A stretch of 64,000 nucleotides of DNA from Campanula takesimana (Eukaryota; Streptophyta; Magnoliopsida; Asterales; Campanulaceae): assembly GCA_026119855.1 (NCBI GenBank), contig JAOWBW010000060.1, positions 930,001 through 994,000 of the forward strand. Direction: 5' to 3'. The stretch's first letter is position 1. Every line of letters begins with the position of its first letter. Of this stretch, positions 48,701 through 59,199 are shown piece after piece. The notes below the pieces were generated by a model. The model was given only the letters and a program-made list of their open reading frames with translations. It did no database searches and was not told the origin of the DNA. Position numbers and translations under genes: made by a program.

Positions 48701-50180
48701 GTCCGGTTTTTATAATTTTTTTATTCACCTTACCCCACTTGTCATACTCACACACATAAATTGTGGGTCCCACTCACAACACTTTCGAATATATGTACTC
48801 TCTCCTTAATTCCCGTGCAACTCCAAAATGATGCAAGTTGTATTGTGACGGAGCGAGTATGTGCTTAAAATTAATATTTAAACCAACTAGACCTCCAACA
48901 AGATAGATCGGTTGACTTTTCTTCTACAAACCTTGCTTAATAACAAAAGTTGCAGTGTCTTCAAAGAAGAACGTATGCCTAAATGAAACAAGTAGAAGGA
49001 TGCATGTATAGCTATCAATGTAAGTACAGGGAGGAGTAGAAGAGAACGTAAGGAAAACCTATCTCTCATCAATTGTTACTAGTCATCCTGTTAGAAATTC
49101 CAAGGAAATACAAGTAGAAGCAGATGTCAAAAAGATGATCTCCACCCAAAATGTCGAAATGTCGTATCCACAACCATTCTAGTTATGAGGCATAACACTA
49201 TCAACCAAAATCTAACAGAGAAACAGATTATCGAATAAGATGAATAAGAAATTCACAAAAAAGGGACAAAAGTCATGTCAATTATAAGGGAATTTGGGGG
49301 TAGTTCAGCCTTGAGATTCACTGTTCACTAATGTGTGCATGCCAGGACATAGCTATGAAAGCGCGACCTGGTGCTACATGAGCTCCTACTATGCACGGGG
49401 TCCAGGACATAGCTATAGAGGAGCTAAAACATAATTCCATTTGGACCTGATGACACTAACACGGTGAAGATGCAAAAGGTACGAAGAAACTCACATATAA
49501 AAAAACCATTACTCAGTTTTCCATTACAAAAAGTAACATCAATGTAACTGTACACGAATTTACATTAGAGGATACGATATTCAGAGAGAAGATGATTATC
49601 CTTCAGGACCTTCCCCCTGAAGATCAGCCGTTGCTGTCCAACCGGGACGCCAATTTCACTAGCTATTTTCTCCTTGAACATTGAAACTGTTATCTGTATC
49701 TCTCACAACAAAGAACCATTAGACGCCAATCATATACAAACAAGAGCATGATAACCGAATTGAGACAAAAAATAGTAAAAACAATCCTACAAATTCAAAA
49801 CTTTTTAGCCCTTTACATGTTCCATTGGAGGATTTTATTGTATTTTTTGGTTTAAAGAAATAGGTTGCCAAGATACTACTTAAAAGAGAAGTTTTAAGAT
49901 AATCAACGTTTTGAAAGGATTATCAATAAGAGCCTCCATATATCCATCCAGTGCTAATACCGGTAGTACTAACTAACCCACCCTAGGACTGACTCATACA
50001 CAAAGTAACATGTAACACAAGTATGGGAATTAGAGATGTAGTATAGAATACATTTTTATCAACATGAAAGCTGTATAGCTGGGAATCCAGAGTCTTGATA
50101 TTGAGCTCCACGGTGGATTCAGAACTTTCAGGTAAAACATTACTTAAATTCGAGCTTTCAACTGCACGCTCATCCGCCAT
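34955..50180 (-). CDS. BAG6/Scythe-like ubiquitin-domain protein, 17 coding exons
   Basis: Large proline-rich BAG6-like protein. In animals BAG6 chaperones mislocalised or tail-anchored membrane proteins; the plant role is less settled. Exons: 50052-50180, 49576-49693, 48451-48558, 48215-48327, 48017-48100, 45777-45956, 45474-45546, 45223-45392, 44822-44986, 44671-44742, 40058-40184, 39707-39973, 39145-39259, 38565-38764, 36473-37084, 35122-35277, 34955-35029. About 921 codons. The N-terminus (~25-98) is a ubiquitin-like fold (VELNIKTLDSQLYSFHVDKN, GVPVGQQRLIFRGKVLKD, NGDTLHLVAR). The middle is Pro/Gly/Gln-rich, and the C-terminal half is a Gln/Met/Gly-rich segment (PANIMSQVMQ, ALGGGMNLPQQQ). 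The start is the first Met of MADERAVESS. All junctions keep phase except around exons 13-14, where one base is unaccounted for. Confidence 0.85.
35599..35890. mobile_element. Stowaway-like MITE in BAG6-like intron 15
   Basis: From tactccctcaggcctcacat to ataattaaggccggaggaa. Inverted arms share tataagcaaa. ~292 bp. Confidence 0.55.
35930..36057. repeat. TA/TG/GTAT microsatellite
   Basis: Alternating (tg)n, (ta)n, (gtat)n and (gata)n tracts in BAG6-like intron 15, next to a MITE that inserted into the TA-rich tract. Confidence 0.7.
36058..36337. mobile_element. Stowaway-like MITE in BAG6-like intron 15
   Basis: From tactccctccgtcccacctc to gaggtgggacagagggagta; core acttgagactt. 280 bp, same subfamily as 4890-5172. 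Confidence 0.7.
37576..37913. repeat. Long near-perfect palindrome in BAG6-like intron 14
   Basis: A foldback of ~338 bp. It starts taggtaggtgctcaatgag and ends in the inverse ctcatttgagcacctaccta. The centre is at 37726/37727, with a perfect 30-bp palindrome (37712-37741). The arms repeat tgtatccaatgatgtatcc and its inverse. A transcript through the intron would fold into a hairpin with arms of ~165 bp. Confidence 0.8.
37941..38289. mobile_element. TA-flanked foldback element, copy 2
   Basis: Between TA repeats. It opens gggtcacgctcctgtgagaa and ends gttctcatttgagcaccta. Inner inverted arms: accaatcataaccattag and its inverse near the right end, plus tgtatccaagtg motifs. It directly follows the palindrome at 37576-37913 and shares its right terminus. 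Another copy lies at 59900-60260. Confidence 0.65.
38859..39121. mobile_element. Stowaway-like MITE in BAG6-like intron 13
   Basis: From tactccatctgtcccatttt to aacgggacggagggagta. Inner arm gagagagaaagtggggtaga recurs in the 59.2-59.9 kb copies. 263 bp. Confidence 0.65.
39335..39650. repeat. Foldback element in BAG6-like intron 12
   Basis: The left part (aaccattatacttattttt, tgcacaaaacccacta) is mirrored at the right end (aatagtgacttttgtgca, then ttgttaaagtgg). Non-coding, ~300 bp. Class not determined; the ends resemble long-TIR MULE-type elements, but no target duplication was found. Confidence 0.4.
40185..44670 (-). other. BAG6-like intron 10 (4.5 kb)
   Basis: Holds a (CA)n tract (40260-40292), the GC-rich foldback at 42951-43119 and a C-run (43940-43952). 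Otherwise AT-rich DNA without convincing coding signal; open frames of 60-90 codons there lack any family resemblance. The flanking exons join directly as ...NPIMVQ + PFPQQ..., so no exon need be hidden here. Confidence 0.5.
42951..43119. repeat. GTTCTAAAA / CGCCTAGG foldback element, copy 3
   Basis: 169 bp from gttctaaaaagcgctaggc to gacgtcttttagaac. It is in the opposite orientation to copies 1 and 2, in BAG6-like intron 10. Confidence 0.65.
45600..45740. repeat. TACA/TGCA/GTAT microsatellite with mirrored halves
   Basis: In BAG6-like intron 6. (acat)n and (atgc)n tracts are followed by about 14 units of gtat, so the halves are complementary and could fold. It is probably highly length-variable. 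Confidence 0.7.
46100..46268. mobile_element. Remnant of a CAGTGGCGAAGCC-terminus element
   Basis: The right end ggcttcgccactgg is the inverse of CAGTGGCGAAGCC, a common terminus of plant hAT-like elements. The left part has aaagggggtcaaaatgat, but no clear matching end. Lies in BAG6-like intron 5. Confidence 0.4.
47167..47398. mobile_element. Stowaway-like MITE in BAG6-like intron 5
   Basis: From tactccctccgtccctaact to ccgtgacggagggagta, 232 bp. Confidence 0.65.
48625..48859. mobile_element. Stowaway-like MITE in BAG6-like intron 2
   Basis: From tactccctccgtcccaaaac to ttgtgacggagcgagta; core aacttgcac and inverse. 235 bp, ending ~67 bases from exon 3. Confidence 0.65.
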
Positions 50181-50562
50181 GAAATATGACAAGAATTTGA
50201 TATGCCTGAAAATAAGTGCAAGGTATTATTATTTATGGGAATATAAGGAAAGAAAGACGAGAGCGAAGCATAAGCAACAAGGCCTTCTACAGAAAAGTTC
50301 AAGAACAGCCAGCTGATGGATAATTGACTTCACCCACGCCTAACTGCGAATGGGAAATGGACAAATGAGACTGGGTTATGGAATGAGATTCCATATCTTA
50401 CACCATCCCATGTATGTCCTATAGAACTAATATTGCATATAAAGTATATAGATATCTTCCTTATGCTCATCAGACCTTCTAAGCCTCTCAAGAACAATTA
50501 CATCACCCTTATTAATTATTAGTTTTATTGCTATGCTATTTTAGATATACATTTACATATGC

Positions 50563-50671
50563 ATACAACAACAACAACAACAACAACACAGCCTTGGTCC
50601 CAAAATAATTTGGGGTCGGCTAACATGAATCCTCATATGTCATCGTGATAAAAGGAAGAGAGAGAGAGAGA

Positions 50672-50733
<62 letters not shown>

Positions 50734-50800
50734 GAGAGAGAAAGAGAGGAAAAAGATGGAGAAAATAAAATAAATAATAATAATAAAAAGTACGATCAAC
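50563..50800 (-). repeat. LINE 3' UTR with GA microsatellite and TTG tail
   Basis: On the minus strand, after the reverse-transcriptase stop, comes a long (CT)n tract (50654-50742 on plus as GA), then gttagccgaccccaaattat and a (TTG)n tail (50563-50588 as caacaacaac). Short tandem 3' tails instead of poly-A are typical of RTE-clade LINEs. Confidence 0.7.
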
Positions 50801-52712
50801 CCCCATCATTCACATGAATTTTCGCCCTCCACTCCGGCCTCTTCAACGCCACATCTTCATCCACTCCGAGTAAACTCATATCATTTTCAATCACCTTAAT
50901 CCAAGTTTGCTTGGGTCTTCCCCTACCCCTCGCCATTTTATCACTTCTCCACTCTTCAGGCCTCCTAACTGGTGCATCACTCGGTCTCCGTCTCACATGA
51001 CCAAACCACCTTAGACAATGCTCCCTCATTTTATCCTCAATGGGCGCAACTCCTACTTTACCCCTGATCACCTCATTTCTCAATCGATCTTTTCTTGTAT
51101 GCCCACACATCCATCGTAGCATACGCATCTCTGCTACATTCATCTTATGAATATGACACTGTTTCACGGCCCAACATTCAGTGCCATAAAGCAGTGCAGG
51201 CCTAATTGCCGTACGATAGAATTTTCCCTTTAATCTATTTGGCATGCCACGATCACAAAGAAACCGTGTGGCACTCTTCCACTTCAACCAACCTGCTTTA
51301 ATCCTATGAGCCACATCTCCATCCAATTCTCCATCTTTTTGGATAATAGATCCAAGATAGCGAAAGAACTCGAAAGCTTGGACAATCTTTCCATCGAATG
51401 TGATCACTCCTGCCTCTCTGCTTCCAACTTTGCTAAATTTACACTCCATATATTCAGTTTTGCTCCTGCTTAACCTAAAACCTCGAGATTCCAAAGTGCG
51501 TCTCCACAACTCCAATTTACTTTCAACACCTTCTTTTGTCTCATCAATCAGCACAATATCATCTGCGAACAACATACACCATGGAATATCATCTTGGATT
51601 GACCTCGTCACTTCATCAATTATCAGGGCAAAGAGAAAGGGACTAAGTGCAGAGCCTTGATGCACTCCAATCGTGATAGGGAACTCTTCTGTCTTCCCAA
51701 CACTTGTCCGTACACTAGTACTAACTCCATTATACATGTCCTTGATAATATCAATATATTTCTTTGAAACGCCTTTCTTTACTAAAGCCCACCAAAGTAC
51801 CTCTCTTGGCACTTTATCATACGCCTTCTCCAAATCAATGAAAACCATGTGCAAATCTTTCTTTTTATCTCGATATTTCTCCATGATTTGTCTCATAAGA
51901 TAGATTGCGTCCACAGTCGATCTGCCGGGCATAAATCCAAATTGGTTATCCGAAATATTCACAATTTTTCTTAGCCGTTGTGCAATCACTCTTTCCCAAA
52001 GTTTCTTAGTATGGCTCATTAGTTTGATCCCTCGATAGTTGACACAATCTTGGACATCACCTTTGTTCTTATACAAAGGGATTAGGGTACTTTTTCTCCA
52101 CTCCAATGGCATTGTGTTACTTCTCCATATCTTGTTGAATAGTGTTGTTAACCAATCTATTCCCCTCTCCCCAAAACATCTCCACACCTCAATTGGTATT
52201 CCATCCGGCCCTACGGCTTTCTTTAATCCCATCTTTTTCATCGCCATTTCCACTTCACCCTTTCGAATTTGCCGCATAAAATCTCGATTAATCATACTCG
52301 AAGGGATAGTTATATCTCCAATATCCTGCTCTTGATTGCCATTAAACAAGGTATTGAAGTACGAACTCCACCTATCTTTTATCTCTTTATCCCCGACCAA
52401 CACTCTTTGGTCTACATCCTTAACACATTTAACCTCCCAATGTCTCGTGTCCTCTTATTCCTCATACGAGCAAGTCTATAGATGTCTTTTTCCCCTTCTT
52501 TTGTATCCAATCTATCATAAAGTTTCTGATTCACCTTTGCTCTTGCATCTTTTACTGCTTTCTTTGCTTCTCTTCTAGCCTCCTTATACCTCTCATAGTT
52601 CTCCTCACTCCTGCATTTTCCCAATAATTTATAGCATTCTCGCTTGCTCTTTATCGCTTGCTTTACTTCCTCGTTCCACCATGATGTGTCCTTACTTTGT
52701 GGCGCACACACA
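50796..52712 (-). pseudogene. RTE-type LINE reverse transcriptase, 5'-truncated and frameshifted
   Basis: The main frame (50796-52403, 535 codons) is a non-LTR reverse transcriptase: KKAVGPDGIPIEVW, FGFMPGRSTVDAIY, VFIDLEKAYDKVPRE, GVHQGSALSPFLF, catalytic FADDIVLI, and the C-terminal WKSATRFLCDR and RWFGHVRRR region. Upstream protein continues in another frame (WWNEEVKQAIKSKREC...), so there is a 1-nt shift near 52436-52441. It is cut off at ~52712, next to a MITE. The apurinic endonuclease domain is missing, so the copy is dead on arrival, as usual for 5'-truncated LINEs. Confidence 0.88.
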
Positions 52713-52720
52713 AAAATATA

Positions 52721-52982
52721 TACTCCCTCCATCCATAACAAGGTATCCACTTTGCCATTTTGAGTGTCCCATTGGAAAGTCCAACTTTATCAAAAAGAAA
52801 ATTTTATACTACTTCCTCATTAATGGGATCCACTTTCATACTCACAACAAGTATCCACTTACTATTCCTTACCCCCCCCCAAACTTTCTCTCTCCTAACC
52901 ACTCACAACACCTACTTTTATAACACTTTTTCTAATTTCATGTTCCTAAAAAATGAATACTTTTTGTGGGACGGAAGGAGTA
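52721..52982. mobile_element. Stowaway-like MITE at the LINE's truncated 5' end
   Basis: From tactccctccatccataaca to tgtgggacggaaggagta, 262 bp. It abuts the end of recognisable LINE sequence, so the LINE either ended at, or was split by, this element. Confidence 0.65.
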
Positions 52983-53951
52983 TAAACATAGCTAACTTGT
53001 TGGTTCAGAGAGTAACGTATAAGTTAATATAAGAAATTGTTTCACTTTAGGCGCATGCTAATTGTACCTTCAAAGGTTTATCCCTTAATGATTAGACGAG
53101 GAACTAGGGTGCTGCTACAGTTTAATCTACGATCCATGATTTTTTTTTCTTTTGTAGATGGACTCTTTGTCCATCCGTTCGCAAATTGAGCTTCTTCTAA
53201 TACAATTTCTTTTCCTATCAAAAATAGTTGACTAGTTATGAAATACAGATATAAAAGTAAAATTGATATTTAACCATAATGACACTTGCTTTTACTTGGT
53301 TAATTAGATGTGAACGGAGTCAAGTCTAATGAAAATAGGAAAGCTAAAAATAATAACGAGTTGGGAATATGATTTCCGATGTGCACTTGCCATCCCTTGT
53401 CCTACCCTATATACTTAACAGAAACATGTTTTATATCAGGATCTTCACTGAATGACAATACAATATAATGTCAGATAATCACAAGCAGACAACTGCCACA
53501 GCTCTTAGAAGATGCAATGCCTAGTTTAGATATACGTAGTGCTATACCACGGACCTATCACCATATTATTCATGAATTACAAAACCCGATTGTTTTAACT
53601 CTAGCTCTTATAGCAATGTAGGCATAAAATATATAACAAGTGCAGCATAATATATTCACAAAGTACTCAAAACATTGTTACCTAAAGTTGAGAGGAGCAA
53701 CTTGCTACTTTTTCAATGAAAAATATAACTAAAGAGAATCAAAATCAATTACCGAGCTTATTCCTTTAAGCCCCAAGGATCCTTAACTAGTTTCCACATC
53801 AATAATGTATTAATGTTTGTGGATTGTAAAGCCCTAAGGTTAATAAAAGATGTTCTTTGATTGTTCTTTATTTAAGTGAAAAAAGCATCTTTTTTTCGTC
53901 CACTTTGGTTAAAAGTTGCCCAAATTTCTTCCCCACTTTTTAAGTATCTTC

Positions 53952-54330
53952 CTAACGATTCACACTGATCTTCAGCCTTGTCCGGAGATCGCCACTCAGC
54001 AAGGCCCATCTGGTATATCTTCTTTCTCTCCTTCGCCTTCTCACAATCTCGTCCAGTTTGGATGAGACCTCATTTTTTGAAGCATTAATCTCCACTTCAA
54101 GGTCTTCCTTAACTTTTGATGATGTTTTCAAACACAGCTCCAATGCCAGAGGTGATGCAAACTGTGCATTCTTTTAAAGCTTTTCATAGTGAAACTTTGC
54201 CGACTCTTCATCCACGCACTCTTGATTGTCTAAAGCCGGGAGGCACTGGTGTTTGACTAACTCGGAAAGTTTCTCCCCATGCAAAGGGATCAATGTCTAT
54301 GGTAGACTTCTTTTTTATAGGAAAAGAAGA
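53952..54330 (-). pseudogene. Gene-fragment remnant A (unrecognised)
   Basis: On the minus strand one frame reads EKLSELVKHQCLPALDNQEC..., then a stop (after FHYEKL), then ...KTSSKVKEDLEVEINASKNE and SSKLDEIV before losing similarity. It looks like a real charged, helical protein but I do not know the family. A shorter inverted relative lies at 54767-54900. Confidence 0.35.
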
Positions 54331-54766
54331 TTATATTAGCAAACCATCAATTTACAAACGGATGGACAAGGAGTCCATTAATAAGAAGAAGAAACAAACA
54401 AGAAAACTACTTTAAACTAAAGTTGAATCTCTCTTTCAGACATTTAAAGATAATCCTCAGAAGGCACCATTGGCATAAACCCATAAAGAAGCTAAAGCCA
54501 CTACTTATTTCCCACAAAATGCTTTGGTAAATACAGATTGTTAAAAATCCTTTCTCTCCATCCAAATACACAAAAGATGTCTATGGTAGACTTTTAGAAT
54601 TAACTTTCAGGGTTTTGTGTTAAAAAGGACATGAATAAAGATCCTATCCATTAAACATATAACTGCACAAGCCTTATGAGAAACTTCGAACACGCCAAAT
54701 GCCACCACCTCCCAGCTTCAGCCACTAAAAGAGTACGCGAGTGAAAATTAAGTTGTTTAAGAAGGT

Positions 54767-54900
54767 ATGGTTGACATCGACATCAGGATGGCTAAGGAAA
54801 ACCTTGGAGTGGTGATAAAAAGGAGATCAAAGCTACAAGACAATGAGATCTCATCCAAAACGGATGAGATTGTCGAGAAGGCAAAAAAAAAAATGGAGTG
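54767..54900 (+). pseudogene. Gene-fragment remnant B, inverted relative of remnant A
   Basis: The plus-strand frame has AKENLGVVIKRRSKLQ and DNEISSKTDEIVEKAKKK. This parallels the minus-strand VKEDLEVEINASKNEVSSKL and DEIV of remnant A. The DNA also matches (gatctcatccaaaacgg against ggtctcatccaaactgg). Both are too short and broken to be functional. Confidence 0.35.
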
Positions 54901-55434
54901 TCAACAATGTGTGAACATGACTGCAAATAGCTGTGAATCTTTGGGAAGATACTTTGAACAAGCCAAATACCATGACTCATTTTGTTACTAAGAAAGATCA
55001 AACAGTTCAAGATTTAGATATTTAATATTTTACTCTTCACAAACAATATTGATGGAATCACTAGTTAAGGATCCTTAAGGCTGCAAGAAATAAACTTAGA
55101 ATTGGTCTATGTTCAATATAGTTACATTTTTTATCAGAAAAGAACCAGCTTAATCATCTCAAAGTTACGAAACCGGGTTTGGAGATAGAAATTTAGAACT
55201 TCTGTGAATACATAATAGGTTGTACTATACTTCATTTATGTTTCATGTCTGCATTGCTCTAAGAGCTAAAGTTCTAATGATATGGTTCCAATGTAGAGTC
55301 ACATGTCGTATAAAAGGGAACAAGTGCTCCACTTTAGTTTTGGAAAATGTCAACCTCCTCCCTCTTAAATTTAGAAGGTGTGATATATTATTACCTAATT
55401 CATGGATTTTATAGATTTTGCCTCTTTTCTTTTA

Positions 55435-55717
55435 TACTCCCTCCGTCCCACCACAAGTGAGACTAATTTCCTTTTCGGTCCGTCCCACCACAAGTGAGAC
55501 TGCCCAAAATGGAAATGTTAAAATATATTTATATTTAACCAACCCCACTATTTAACCCCTCATTTTCTCTCTTCATTTTTCACCACACAATTTATTCAAC
55601 CAACACTACTATTTACCCCACTCATTCTCTCTCTTCATTTCATATCACATATACTACCTTTTTCTTAATTATTGTGCCCCACAGGTTGGTCTCACTTGTG
55701 GTGGGACGGAGGGAGTA
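55435..55717. mobile_element. Stowaway-like MITE (accacaagtgagac subfamily)
   Basis: From tactccctccgtcccaccac to gtggtgggacggagggagta, 283 bp, with very clean termini (about 30-bp inverted ends), so a young copy. Confidence 0.75.
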
Positions 55718-56039
55718 TAGAATTGCACTACATAATATTTTTGCACCATTTGTGCCCACAAAAAAATGATAAAAGAAGAAGTATTGTTAAAAAGAGAAAG
55801 AAGTAGAAAGAGTAGAGGACAAGGTGTCCACCTAAGAGCAAGTACACGTGGAAAGATAAAAGAAAAAAATTACAATGACATCTATCAAACTACAATAACC
55901 CGATTAATATAGCGCAGCTTTCCAATCTATGCACATATCAATCATCGATAATCATCTAAAAGCCCACAAAGTCGATGCCCACAAAGATACGAGGTACACT
56001 ATCCTCTCCTTGAGCAAACAAAAAGATTACCTATTCTCG

Positions 56040-56290
56040 AAAATTCCTATAATCCTTTCCATCCATATGCACAGCAGCGTCGCAACCCACACCGCCATAA
56101 TCTTCTAGCATCTCTATCATTTCCGAAACCCCGAAACGAATTCGGAGGAAATCATTCACCGTAGAAGGGAAACTCCAACTCTCCGCCAATATAGAAAACA
56201 GCTCACACCAGAGTCGCCGTGCGACTAAACAATGTAAGACGAGGTGATCAAGATATCCGCTCTCATCATAGCACATCACTCAAATATCTG
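56040..56290 (-). pseudogene. L1-type LINE fragment (zf-RVT region)
   Basis: The minus-strand frame contains DHLVLHCLVARRLWCELFSI and SWSFPSTVNDFL. This is the zinc-binding tail found downstream of reverse transcriptase in plant L1 elements (pattern HLxxHC...W). Only ~80 codons survive, with no RT domain alongside. Confidence 0.5.
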
Positions 56291-56336
56291 GGGACAACAA
56301 CTCATGCCGGCATCGCCATTGTCGAAGATCATTGGC

Positions 56337-56988
56337 ATAGTTATTAAAAGTGCGCCTAGGCGCAGGGCGCTGAGAGGCGCAGCGTTGGAGCCTGGATTGT
56401 GCTAGGCGAGGCGTTGTTTCGAAGGCGAGGGATTAGGCGCACCGAGGGCGCCTAGGCTCCAGACGCATCAATTGACCGGCAATTACATCGTAATTAAACC
56501 TAATAAGCGACTTATACTCCTCTCTCACGACTCTCTCACGTACACACACCATAACTCTGTATTCAAGAGTAGCGATCACTAGGAACTCCTTCAAACTAAC
56601 AGCGGTGACCTTGGAAGAACTCTGGCGACCTCCATGATCACTCTGACAAGTTCGTTTCTTCCTGTTCTCTTTTTCTTTTTCCTTTTTTTTTTGTTTGTCT
56701 TGTAATGATATCTTCCTTTCCCTGTTCATTTTTCTTTTTCGCCTTTTGATTAGGATTAACTACGTACTAATGGCTTCAAGAGACCCGGGATGGAAGTACT
56801 GTACGATTGATGATCCCACGGGCGAAGATAAAAATCAACTTCCATTATGTATACTATATTTTAGTATTTTAAGTCATTTTTTCGGGCTTCGTCACTCGGG
56901 TGCATGCCGCCTTGCGCCTTACGCCTTACGCCTAGGCTCCGCGCACACCTTTTGCGCCTTGGTGGGCCTTGGGCCTTTAATAACTATG
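56337..56988. repeat. GC-rich foldback element (AGTTATTAAA ends)
   Basis: The ends are catagttattaaaagtgcgc and, mirrored, gggcctttaataactatg. Just inside both ends are GCGCCTAGGCGC-type palindromes. ~650 bp. It resembles the three GTTCTAAAA elements in its CGCCTAGG content but has different termini and a longer AT-rich middle. Confidence 0.5.
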
Positions 56989-57597
56989 GGCCTTGGGCCT
57001 TTAAATTTTACCCAAAGGGCAAAGCTGCACCACGTCTTGTTCATATAGACAAGAGGTAGCAGAAAAGAGTTAAGTAAACTAATAATTGCTTAAACCAGTA
57101 ATCACGGAACAAGAGACTGACAATATTGTTGCAAGTCAGACTGTAAGCATTTCCAATTTGCTCAAACTTGAGTAGCCTAGCATCCAGCCTAAAATAGTAA
57201 GATAACAAATCCTAAAAATGCCTGAAATTTTGAAACAACAAAAAGTGTAATACTTCCAACACTCAATACAAACAATAATACATGTCACAATTTATCTAAC
57301 ATGCTCAAAATCAGAAAGAAAAAAAATGAAGCTAGCAATAACTCCAGGAAGATCCAATCAATCACAGTCATAATGATAAACCCTACTTCCGCCTTGCAAT
57401 CCAAAACAGAAAATGTAGGTCAAAAATTCAAATGCTAATCTAAATATCACAGTTTGAGTAAAACCAATCACCACATAACATCAAAATCAAAACTTAGGTC
57501 TTCCAAGAACAAACTATACATGTATGTAAATACATATACATACAGACATATACAAAAACGGGAAAGGGGTTGATATAAAATCTACAAAAGAACGAAC

Positions 57598-57750
57598 CTT
57601 TGATTTGATAATGATCGGATTCAGAGAGGACGACGGAGAGGCGAAATGAGCCCGACTCGACGGGAGGGTGTACGGATGGATGACTTTGAACTCGGAAGAA
57701 TGGAAAAAGCCCAAATTTCGGGTTCGGAATTTACTTTGGCTGAGATTAAT
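57598..57750 (-). other. Candidate 5'UTR exon of the BAG6-like gene
   Basis: The minus strand has a GC-moderate stretch ending in a good donor: ...ATTATCAAATCAAAG then gttcgttc (donor at 57597). It is the first plausible non-coding exon upstream of the acceptor at 50206. The 5' limit is unknown. It could instead belong to an unseen gene. Confidence 0.35.
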
Positions 57751-57979
57751 ATTCGATTTACTTTGGAGTATTGATATTCACACACCACCTTTGATTTCTA
57801 AGTACACCACCCACCGTCCGACCTTTAGTTACCAAAATAAAATCATTTTGAGTGTCTCAAAAATCAAAAAAGTCCCCATATTAAAATCTTTCATTACTTT
57901 TTTATTTAGTGGTGTCCATTTGTTATACTCACAATAACTTTTCAGTTACTATTATCAACCTCATTTCTCTTTCACACCC

Positions 57980-58205
57980 TACAATATGTATTTACAACAT
58001 GATAAGAGTTATACACTCTTTTTGAGTCTAGATTTTGAGGTAGTAAGACTAAGCACCGTCCGTTTAATAATCGGTTTGGCCATGCGGCTACATGTCTCAG
58101 CATAGTCAACCCCAACCCATTGAAACATGTCTTCACCATAAGACTAGCTTTGTGTCTCTGAAAAGAACCATCAGAAAGCATTTTATGACCAAAATCCACA
58201 TAGAA
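57980..58205 (-). pseudogene. Copia-type reverse transcriptase fragment
   Basis: The minus strand shows SDGSFQRHKASLMVK and, after a frame change, QWVGVDYAETCSRMAKP then RTVLSL. This order matches the N-terminal part of Ty1/copia RT (YKARLVAKG...DYAETFSPV). It is decayed, with no flanking LTR in sight. Confidence 0.5.
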
Positions 58206-58209
58206 TGTG

Positions 58210-58927
58210 TTGTATTAGGGTTATGAGGTAAAGGAGAGAAGAGGGAGTAACAGAAGCACGCAAAGGGGGGAAGCTCTTCGTACCTGGATCATTTTCGGGT
58301 GAAATACATTACCAGATTTTTTTTCGATACTTTCTGCATTCAATTCTAGCAATTTCTAAATATCAAGCTCGTAGGAGAAAAAAATAGTAAAAGTCGTCCG
58401 AGCCTGGTCCCTGAGACCCCGTTTGTTGGCACCTTGAATAGGTTGAAGGTATCAACACCCATCAATAGTGCTTGAACATAGCTTTTTGAATCTCATTCAT
58501 TTCTTTAACTTTTTTCAACCCTCTCCTACATCTACTCTACCTCACAAGTAATGCAATAATCAACCAAAGTGGATTCGCCCCTTTTCCAATTATTTGTATG
58601 GCTTGTTACGACTATTTTTCTTTCCTATTTTGTTTTAATTTTTGCCCCAACTAAGGTGCGCAGGAGCGCACACATGGTTGCCATCCAGAACAAATAAATA
58701 CTCATGCTTTAAGACTTCTCATATTCCCCCAATACCAATGTACCCCTATGGAAAGTGAGATTGAAGACCTTCTTTCTTCATTGATCCGGGAAAAAAGGAA
58801 CCAGAAGCTAAACATGAAAGACCCACAGGTAGGCGAGACTCTTATTAGTTCTGACTATTATCAATAAATAATACTCCTAAGTTGTTGATGGCAGTTTTGG
58901 TCTTGAAGATACCATGCATGCTAGGTG
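58210..58927. other. Intergenic DNA, nothing assignable
   Basis: AT-rich sequence with only short open frames. I see no exon, TIR pair or RNA gene. Confidence 0.4.
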
Positions 58928-58928
58928 T

Positions 58929-59168
58929 GGGAATAGTACTAAAGGGTGCAGGTGGAGTGGATGCCATCGGAGGGAATGTCAAGGTGGCAAAGGTTGGGGA
59001 TCCAGCAATGGAGAGATGCCGGAAGAAGAGATATACAAGATGTAGGGGTGTTAGGATGAGTCGTCGGAGATGTCATATGAAGTATTAAAAGCGGGTGGAG
59101 CGGATTGGTAAAGAAATTATTTGTGAGCGGGATGGTGTATGTAAAGTATATAAAGAAAAAATAAATAA

Positions 59169-59199
<31 letters not shown>

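Larger units (their letters stand above)
50206..57597 (-). other. Putative 5'UTR intron of the BAG6-like gene (7.4 kb)
   Basis: Immediately upstream of the start exon lies a good acceptor (ttattttcag before 50205), 25 bases before the ATG. This implies an upstream non-coding exon. The stretch up to the candidate at 57598 holds an RTE LINE, two MITEs, an L1 scrap, a GC-rich foldback and gene-fragment remnants. If correct, these lie inside a transcription unit rather than between genes. Confidence 0.4.
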
